Under the pieces are notes generated by a model that saw nothing but the letters and a program-made list of their open reading frames with translations, searched no databases and was not told the DNA's origin. Source: Ornithinibacter sp. (GTDB lineage: Bacteria; Actinomycetota; Actinomycetes; Actinomycetales; Dermatophilaceae). Taken from it: 64,000 bases of DNA. Made by a program: the position numbers and the translations under genes. The DNA lies in NCBI GenBank assembly GCA_029266735.1, contig JAQSWG010000008.1, positions 1-64,000 on the forward strand. The letters are read 5' to 3'. Numbering within the stretch: the stretch's first letter is position 1; each line of letters begins with the position of its first letter. Positions 59,185-64,000 of the stretch are shown one piece after another.

Positions 59185-60927
59185 TCACGGGTCCACGGTG
59201 ACGGTGCACGTCAGCGTGACCACCGGGTCGGTGGGCAGCAGGTTGGTGACGGTGAGTGAGCCGTCGCCGTTGGCCCCGGTCGAGCCGTTGACCGTGCCAT
59301 CGGCGCCGACGCAGCTGATCGTGGAGGCGGTGCCGCCGTCGACCTGGCTGTCGACGGAGACCGTGACGTTCGTCAACGGGGTGTTGTGGAACGCGATCGT
59401 CTCACCAGCGAACGGGTCGTCGGCGCAGGTGGCCGTGTTGTCCACGGTCACGGTCTTGTCCGCCTCACCCAGGTAGCCCGCTGGCGTGGACTCGTGCACG
59501 GTGTAGTCGCCGAAGTTGAGCCCGTCGAAGCACGCGACGCCGTTCGCGTCGGTCGCCTTGGTGACACCGTTGACCGTGAAGTCGACGCCGGCGTGCGGGT
59601 GGTCACCTGGACCGTCCGCGGCGTGCTTGCGGGTCTTGGTGACCTCGATCGCGCCCACCTGGAGCGTGTTGGTGTACGTGCAGTCGACCGTGTCCAGTGC
59701 CTTCAGGTCGAAGCTCACCGTACCGGTGGCGAGGTCGGTCAGGACCGTCGTGCCGTGCGAGGTGTCGCTCGCGGAGCAGTCCAGGCCGGTGAGCTCGAAG
59801 TTCGGGCCCGGGTCGCTCTCGGTCACGCTGTAGCTACCGGCGAACACGGTGCTGCCGTAGTCGCGGTTCTCGCCGTTCTTCAGGGCGAACGTCGCCGGGT
59901 CGAGCCCGCCGGTCGTCGTGTAGTTGAAGGTCGTGTCCGTCGGGTCAGGGCTCGGGTTCGTCACCTTGCGGATGATGACCCCACCGCAGTTCGCGATGTT
60001 GATGTCACCCGGTCCGACGAGGTCCTTCATCTGCGCGGTCGCCGAGTTCCCGGACGACCGGCTCACGGCGTACGCCTTGCCGAAGGCGGTGCATTCATCG
60101 GCCGAGAAGACGCCGGCGTCGGTGAGGTTGATGCCGGCCTCACCGAACTCGTTCAGCTGAAGGGTCTCCGGCGGGCTGGGAGCGATCGTGTCGACGACCG
60201 GCCCCACCAGTGAGGTGTTGACCTTGCCCTCGGCGAAGCCCAGGGCTGTGAGGTCCACCGATTCTCCCCAGCACGGCGGGCTGTTGCTGCCCACCTCGCA
60301 GGACCCGCTGAGGATCCAACGCCGCATGGTGATCGTCGGGTTGTCTGTCGAGCTGCCTTCGAAGTCGTAGACGACGAGCATGTCGCCCTCAGTGCGTTCG
60401 ACCAGCCCGTCTGAGCCGGCCGGACAGAGCACGTCGCTCTGGTTGAACTCGAAGCCGATGTGCGCCGACGGCGAGGTGGTGTTCTGCGGAATGCGCACCC
60501 AGGCCAGGTTGAGGTAGATGTCCCCGTCGACGGTGTTGCTCGATACGTAGACTCGCTTGAGGTCGTCCTTGTTGGGCGCCTTGGCACCGATGACGGAGGC
60601 GCACTCCTTGTCCTGCTTGGTCCCGCCGGCGAAGGCGGAATCAGAGGTGGTCGCGGAGGCGTCCTCGAGACCGGTGAGAGCCCACCCGGATGCGACGGTC
60701 TTGCTCGTCGTGCGCGAGGGCGCAGTGCCGGTCCACGTGGTGGGGGCGAAGCCGTTCCAGTCGAAGGTCGAGTCGACAACGAGGTTGCCGTCGTCGTCCT
60801 CGAATCCCGAGGCGGTCCCCACCGGACCCGCAACGGCCATCACTGCCAGACCGAGTGATGCCACCATTGCGACGGCAAGCACCATGGCTCGCCGACTGGA
60901 GCGCTTCAGCGTTGATTCCTTGTTCAT
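59185..60927 (-). CDS. secreted prealbumin-fold (SpaA/Cna-B-like) surface or matrix protein
   Basis: 580 aa from ATG 60927 (the track start is 74 codons too early). Signal peptide: RRAMVLAVAMVASLGLAVMAVAGPVGTASG. The middle is an unrecognised Thr/Ser/Asp-rich beta-type domain with cysteines. At least three prealbumin-like modules follow: VIIRKVTNPSPDPTDTTFNYTTTGGLDPATF with SYSVTESDPGPNFEL, IEVTKTRKHAADGPGDHPHAGVDFTVNGVTKATDANGVACFDGLNFGDYTVHESTPAGYLG, and a Cys-containing last module. No LPxTG sorting signal or C-terminal membrane helix is present, so it is probably released or held non-covalently. The residues of isopeptide bonds cannot be confirmed by eye. A/T-richer codon use than neighbours is mild. 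Confidence 0.75.
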   Translation of the reverse strand: MNKESTLKRSSRRAMVLAVAMVASLGLAVMAVAGPVGTASGFEDDDGNLVVDSTFDWNGFAPTTWTGTAPSRTTSKTVASGWALTGLEDASATTSDSAFAGGTKQDKECASVIGAKAPNKDDLKRVYVSSNTVDGDIYLNLAWVRIPQNTTSPSAHIGFEFNQSDVLCPAGSDGLVERTEGDMLVVYDFEGSSTDNPTITMRRWILSGSCEVGSNSPPCWGESVDLTALGFAEGKVNTSLVGPVVDTIAPSPPETLQLNEFGEAGINLTDAGVFSADECTAFGKAYAVSRSSGNSATAQMKDLVGPGDINIANCGGVIIRKVTNPSPDPTDTTFNYTTTGGLDPATFALKNGENRDYGSTVFAGSYSVTESDPGPNFELTGLDCSASDTSHGTTVLTDLATGTVSFDLKALDTVDCTYTNTLQVGAIEVTKTRKHAADGPGDHPHAGVDFTVNGVTKATDANGVACFDGLNFGDYTVHESTPAGYLGEADKTVTVDNTATCADDPFAGETIAFHNTPLTNVTVSVDSQVDGGTASTISCVGADGTVNGSTGANGDGSLTVTNLLPTDPVVTLTCTVTVDP

Positions 60928-61013
60928 GTGTCCTGCCCCAGACCGCGCGACGCGCTCTCGGTCGGACAGAGGAGCGGCGTGCGCGCACGCCGGATCGAGA
61001 TGTGGTGGTGCAT
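60924..61013 (-). CDS. possible 29-codon ORF coupled to the secreted-protein gene
   Basis: ATG at 61013 reads MHHHISIRRARTPLLCPTES... and ends with TGA overlapping the downstream ATG (ATGA). CCGGAGGACC lies about seven bases before it, a better Shine-Dalgarno than most genes here have. An in-frame ATG at 61049 would give 41 codons. It is too short for codon statistics and has no recognised family; it could be a regulatory leader or simply chance. Confidence 0.35.
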   Translation of the reverse strand: MHHHISIRRARTPLLCPTESASRGLGQDT

Positions 61014-61314
61014 GGTGTGGTCCTCCGGAACCCTGATGTCCGTCTCCATCGACATCGGACGCGCAGTGCGCGCCCCGTGTGGCGCACCGAGGCGCGTCCA
61101 GCCCGGGTCGAGGCGAGGCCCCGTGGAGGCCGACGCCGGCAGTGGTCACCCACCGCCTCGCATCCTGCTCCCATCCCTCGTCGTCGCCTATGGCCCGTTG
61201 TGACTATTTCTTCACCAGATCACGATGAACCTTGACTTTGCGTCACTTCCGTCCCGGAGACCCCGACGGCAGTCTGCCGCCACAAAGGTGGGTGACCCTC
61301 GGCAGACCACCACA
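60928..61314. promoter_or_regulatory. 387-base leader/promoter region of the secreted-protein gene
   Basis: Holds the possible 29-codon ORF (60924-61013). Further left of its start are small inverted pairs such as GATGTCCG/CGGAC. The AT-richest stretch is 61199-61256 (ACTATTTCTTCACCAGATCACGATGAACC...), bounded by GTGAC and GTCAC, and is the likely promoter; a precise -10 cannot be chosen. The pfkB gene ends at its left border on the same strand. Confidence 0.4.
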
Positions 61315-62256
61315 TCAAGGGAGGGACGTCTCAGCACGCCCGCCGGCCCCGAGGAAGGCGTCGATCTCAACGCGCGTGGGCGCCGTGTCCGGGCCACGTC
61401 GGGTGACCTTGATGGCGCCCGCGGCATTCGCGCGCGCCGCGGCCTCGGTCCACGACAGACCCGAGGCCCGCTCCGCGAGAAGCACGCCCGTGTGTGTGTC
61501 GCCTGCACCGTTGGTGTCGACCGGTGGTCGTGGGTGACCCGGCAGGTATGCCGTGCGCCCGCCCTCGCGCACGACGCACCCCCGCGGCCCGTCACGGACG
61601 ATCGTCACGGCATCCGGTGACAGCAGGGTGGCGACCATCTCGGCGGTCTCCTCCATCCCGGAGACGCCGGCGAGCGCAGCGGCCTCCTCGGCGTTGCTGG
61701 TCCACACAGAGGTGCGGGCCAGGACGGCATCGCGCGTTGCGGGGTCCAGCTCGGCGAAAGTGGCGCCCGGGTCGAGAACCACGACGACACCCTGCGGGAG
61801 GGTCTCCAGCCACTCGACGAGGGGGTCGCGGGTGCGTCCGACAAGGGAGTACCCGCTGACGCAGACGAGGTCACCGGCCGCGGGGGCCGCCGCGGACAGC
61901 GACTGGACGGTGATGTGGCGCTCCGCCCCCTGCGTCGTCACGAACGACCGCTCCGCAGTGGGCTCCACGAGCACGACGCACACCCCCGTGTCGCGGTCAG
62001 GCACCGGAGGAGAGGCGACCTCCACCCCCTCGGCGCGAAGTGCTGCGCGGACCAGGTCACCGTTCGGCCCGGTTCCCACGGCCCCGGCGTGGACGCAGGT
62101 GGCCCCGGAGCGGGCAGCGGCCAGGAGGATCGTCACGGCTCCACCGGCATACCGACGGTAGGACGTCGCCATGACGTTGCCGCCTCGGGCGGGAAGATGG
62201 GGCACTTCCATCACGGCATCCACCAGCGCCTGCGCGGTGTGGATGACCCGAGGCAT
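61315..62256 (-). CDS. PfkB/ribokinase-family sugar kinase
   Basis: 313 aa from ATG 62256. The N-terminal substrate motif is GGNVMATSYRRYAGGAVTILLAAARSGA (GG-x-N-A-like), and the C-terminal ATP/anion-hole signature is PPVDTNGAGDTHTGVLLAERASG with the catalytic Asp. GCVVREGGRTAYLPGHP and TSNAEEAAALAGV are family-typical. It phosphorylates a sugar or nucleoside; the exact substrate is open (ribose, fructose-6-phosphate or other). CATACT ends seven bases before the ATG, pointing to a leaderless transcript. No operon partners. Confidence 0.87.
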   Translation of the reverse strand: MPRVIHTAQALVDAVMEVPHLPARGGNVMATSYRRYAGGAVTILLAAARSGATCVHAGAVGTGPNGDLVRAALRAEGVEVASPPVPDRDTGVCVVLVEPTAERSFVTTQGAERHITVQSLSAAAPAAGDLVCVSGYSLVGRTRDPLVEWLETLPQGVVVVLDPGATFAELDPATRDAVLARTSVWTSNAEEAAALAGVSGMEETAEMVATLLSPDAVTIVRDGPRGCVVREGGRTAYLPGHPRPPVDTNGAGDTHTGVLLAERASGLSWTEAAARANAAGAIKVTRRGPDTAPTRVEIDAFLGAGGRAETSLP

Positions 62257-62292
62257 GCGCCGAAGTATGCCGGGGCGCCGCCGGACCGGCGA

Positions 62293-62364
62293 GGGATGGC
62301 CAGTGGTCCTCCGCCCGGCCTGGGAGGGGCCACTGGCCACCCCTCGTGGTCATCCACAGCGTCG
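62293..62364. repeat. palindromic repeat, copy C (left of the AbiEi/DUF559 gene)
   Basis: GGCCAGTGGTCCTCC and GGAGGGGCCACTGGCC form an imperfect stem (62293-62343), followed by a conserved tail CCTCGTGGTCATCCACAGCG. The 37 bases 62328-62364 match copy D (63397-63433) at 34 positions, in the same orientation. Confidence 0.85.
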
Positions 62365-62415
62365 CCATGGACGAGCCACGATCAACACCGCTTCCGAAGG
62401 CCTGGTCGATGCCGT

Positions 62416-62440
62416 CATGCCCGAAGACCCTTCGGGCATG
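62416..62440. promoter_or_regulatory. perfect 11-bp hairpin covering both possible start codons
   Basis: CATGCCCGAAG-ACC-CTTCGGGCATG. The first in-frame ATG is in the left arm and the second (seven codons later) in the right arm. Folding in the mRNA would hide both starts. Confidence 0.65.
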
Positions 62441-63337
62441 ACCACGCCCCGGGTGCAGCTGCCCGAGGACCTCCGATCCGGGGCGTTCACCGTCGCCCAT
62501 GCCCGTGGGCGCGGCGTCACGCCCAAGCGACTGAGGGGACGCGACCTGCTGGCACCGACCCGAGGAGTGCGGCAGGGCGGCGGCGGAGCCGTGGAGCTGT
62601 CGACCCATGCCCGGGCCTTCGCCCTCGCCCTGCCCCCGGATGGCGCCTTCAGCCACCTCACCGCCGCTCGCCTGTTGGGCCTGCCGACGCCCACACCGTG
62701 GCCGGGGCGGGACGAGCCCCTCGACGTCATGCGGGCGAAAGGCCGCCCCAGGGTGTCCCGCGCCGGATGCGTCGCCCACCGAGGGCTGGAGACCCGCCGG
62801 GTGACCGAGGTGGACGGGCTGCGGGTGGTCTCGGCGCTCGACACCTGGGGTGACCTCGCGGGGATCTGGGCGCCGGACCACCTGTTGGCGGCCGCGGACG
62901 TCCTGGTCCGTCGAGGACTCAGCACGCCCCTGGAGCTTCTGGCCTGGGCCGAGCAGCGTCGAAGTCGACGTCACGTCGACGACCTACGCACGGTCGCGCG
63001 CCTCGCCCGAGCCGGTGCGGCGTCCCCGGCCGAGAGCCGCGCGCGCTACGTCTTCTGGTCCTGGGGGCTTCCCGAGCCGGAGCTCAACGTCCCCGTCCTC
63101 GGCCACGACGGCGGGTGGCTGGCCACGAGCGACTTCCTGTGGCGAGCGCAGCGGGTCGTCGGTGAGTACGACGGTGACGTCCACCGCACGGATCGGCGCA
63201 CGTGGCAGAAGGACCGTGAACGTCGTGCCGCCCTCGAGGACGCCGGATACCGCTACGTCGAGATGACCGACTCGACGTTTCGACAGGCGCACCACCGGGA
63301 GGCCCTCAGGCTGCGCCTCGGTCGTCTCCTCTTCTGA
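62417..63337 (+). CDS. AbiEi-antitoxin-like / DUF559 (VSR-fold) protein
   Basis: 306 aa from ATG 62417, or 299 from ATG 62438. An N-terminal winged-helix-like region (FTVAHARGRGVTPKRLRGRDLLAPTRGVRQG) and HLTAARLLGLPTP fit the AbiEi_4 type; the C-terminal part (ESRARYVFWSWGLPEPELNVPV, SDFLWRAQRVVGEYDGDVHRTDRRTWQKDRERRAALEDAGYRYVEMTDSTF) matches DUF559 proteins with the very-short-patch-repair nuclease fold, including the acidic E-Y-D-G-D-V-H motif. A DNA-binding plus nuclease-like protein is expected; whether it is part of a toxin-antitoxin pair is unclear, as no partner gene lies beside it. Bracketed by palindromic repeats C and D. Confidence 0.75.
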   Translation: MPEDPSGMTTPRVQLPEDLRSGAFTVAHARGRGVTPKRLRGRDLLAPTRGVRQGGGGAVELSTHARAFALALPPDGAFSHLTAARLLGLPTPTPWPGRDEPLDVMRAKGRPRVSRAGCVAHRGLETRRVTEVDGLRVVSALDTWGDLAGIWAPDHLLAAADVLVRRGLSTPLELLAWAEQRRSRRHVDDLRTVARLARAGAASPAESRARYVFWSWGLPEPELNVPVLGHDGGWLATSDFLWRAQRVVGEYDGDVHRTDRRTWQKDRERRAALEDAGYRYVEMTDSTFRQAHHREALRLRLGRLLF

Positions 63338-63361
63338 CACGTGCCCCCGCCACATCGGCCA

Positions 63362-63433
63362 GGGGTGGCGAATGGCCCTTGCGGCGGGTCGCCAAGGGCC
63401 ACTGGCCACCCTTCATGGTCGTCCACAGCGTCG
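63362..63433. repeat. palindromic repeat, copy D (right of the AbiEi/DUF559 gene)
   Basis: GGGTGGCGAATGGCCCTT and AAGGGCCACTGGCCACCC pair over 18 bases with two or three mismatches (63362-63411), followed by the tail CTTCATGGTCGTCCACAGCG shared with copy C. It starts 25 bases after the gene's stop. Confidence 0.87.
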
Positions 63434-63463
63434 TCGGGGAGGTCGACGGATGCCGGTCACGCG

Positions 63464-64000
63464 TCACTCGACGTGCACGCGCACGGCATACAGCTCGGGG
63501 AAGAACGTCAGGTCGAGGGCCCGACGGAGGAAGTCCACACCGCTCGAGCCACCCGTCCCCGACTTGTGGCCGATGGTCCGCGAGACGACCTGGAGGTGAC
63601 GGAAACGCCACTGCTGGAACAGGTCCTCGATGTCCACGAGCTCCTCGCACGTCTCGTAGACCCCCCAGTGCTCCGAGGGCGCGGCGTAGACGGCGGCGAA
63701 CACGCCGACCAGCCCCTCGTCCAGGCGGTAGGGCTTTGTGACGTCACGGTTCAGGACGGCATCCGGCACGGCATACCCGCGTCGGGAGAGGTAGCGCAGG
63801 AACTCGTCGTAGAGCGTCGGCTCGCCCAGCAGCCGTTCGAGCGACTCGTGGACCGCCTCGTCGTGTTCGAAGACCCGCACCATGTCGGCGTTCTTGTTGC
63901 CGAGCAGGAACTCGACGGAGCGGTACTGCGAGCTCTGGAAGCCGGAGCTCGTCGCGAGGAACGGCCGGATGAGGGCGTACTCGCTGGGGGTCAGGGTCGC
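63464..64000 (-). CDS. kynA: tryptophan 2,3-dioxygenase, N-terminus beyond window
   Basis: The last 179 codons are visible, reading in from 64000. SGFQSSQYRSVEFLLGNKN (substrate and heme region) is upstream of the track's ATG at 63883, so that ATG is internal. Then LYDEFLRYLSRRGYAVP, WGVYETCEELVDIEDLFQQWRFRHLQVVSRTIGHKSGTGGSSGVDFLRRALDLTFFPELYAVR, with the conserved heme-ligand His and GTGGSSG loop. The enzyme opens the indole ring of tryptophan to N-formylkynurenine. Normal C-terminus; the start and promoter lie outside. Confidence 0.94.
   Translation of the reverse strand, partial: ATLTPSEYALIRPFLATSSGFQSSQYRSVEFLLGNKNADMVRVFEHDEAVHESLERLLGEPTLYDEFLRYLSRRGYAVPDAVLNRDVTKPYRLDEGLVGVFAAVYAAPSEHWGVYETCEELVDIEDLFQQWRFRHLQVVSRTIGHKSGTGGSSGVDFLRRALDLTFFPELYAVRVHVE

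Noticed and set aside
62345-63433. DnaA boxes or an origin in the tails of repeats C and D (TCATCCACA, TCGTCCACA)
   Set aside because: Each is one base off the consensus and there are only two, each locked to a repeat tail; no dnaA, dnaN or AT-rich unwinding region is present.
63464-63883. Start of tryptophan dioxygenase at 63883
   Set aside because: Conserved residues SGFQSSQYRSVEFLLGNKN lie upstream in the same frame up to the window edge, so the ATG is internal.

Overview
The window is about 73% G+C with near-uniform use of G/C-ending codons, GTG starts and 1-4 bp gene overlaps. Its content (three LytR-CpsA-Psr (LCP) proteins, a TIGR03089 protein, an F420-type luciferase-like enzyme, an acyl-CoA carboxylase beta/epsilon pair, purE-purK) points to an actinobacterium of the Micrococcales. 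Intrasporangiaceae-like is a guess from style, not from a search. I see no rRNA, tRNA, CRISPR array, prophage or insertion sequence.

Layout. 0-5.1 kb: a leftward operon of a family 2 glycosyltransferase (GT), a GT4-methyltransferase fusion, a flippase-like membrane protein and a methyltransferase, with a further gene just entering the left edge. 5.2-6.1 kb: a decayed M28 peptidase. 6.2-15 kb: topoisomerase IB, an inositol-phosphatase-family enzyme, a large membrane protein preceded by a tiny coupled ORF, a TIGR03089 protein, a secreted peptidase-like protein with five peptidoglycan-binding repeats, and the two subunits of a 3-oxoacid CoA-transferase. 15-41 kb: a surface-polysaccharide locus with two nucleotide-sugar dehydrogenases, a UDP-GlcNAc 2-epimerase, a WbpB/WbpE/WbpD-like diamino-uronate trio, seven or more glycosyltransferases, a two-gene ABC exporter, a secreted glucuronyl C5-epimerase-like protein and three LCP ligases. 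Together these can make activated (amino)uronates, assemble a chain, export it and attach it to the wall. 41-47.6 kb: purE-purK, a GtrA protein, a two-component system whose kinase lacks part of its dimerisation domain, a class III adenylate cyclase and BirA. 47.6-55.5 kb: carboxylase beta and epsilon subunits, a MOSC protein, a DUF885 peptidase, a TetR regulator, a Na+/H+ antiporter with a zinc finger, and Maf. 55.6-59 kb: a MerR-controlled acyl-CoA dehydrogenase/carboxylase unit. 59.2-64 kb: a secreted prealbumin-fold protein, a PfkB kinase, an AbiEi/DUF559-type protein bracketed by two copies of a palindromic repeat, and the start-proximal part of tryptophan 2,3-dioxygenase.

Genome-scale signals. 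Many genes have a TANNNT-like -10 box ending 6-7 bases before the start codon and no Shine-Dalgarno, so leaderless mRNAs look common. Two families of long intergenic palindromes occur, each twice. The heptamer family GGCATMC/GKATGCC is strikingly frequent in both strands. All functions are read from sequence by eye; no database search was run.
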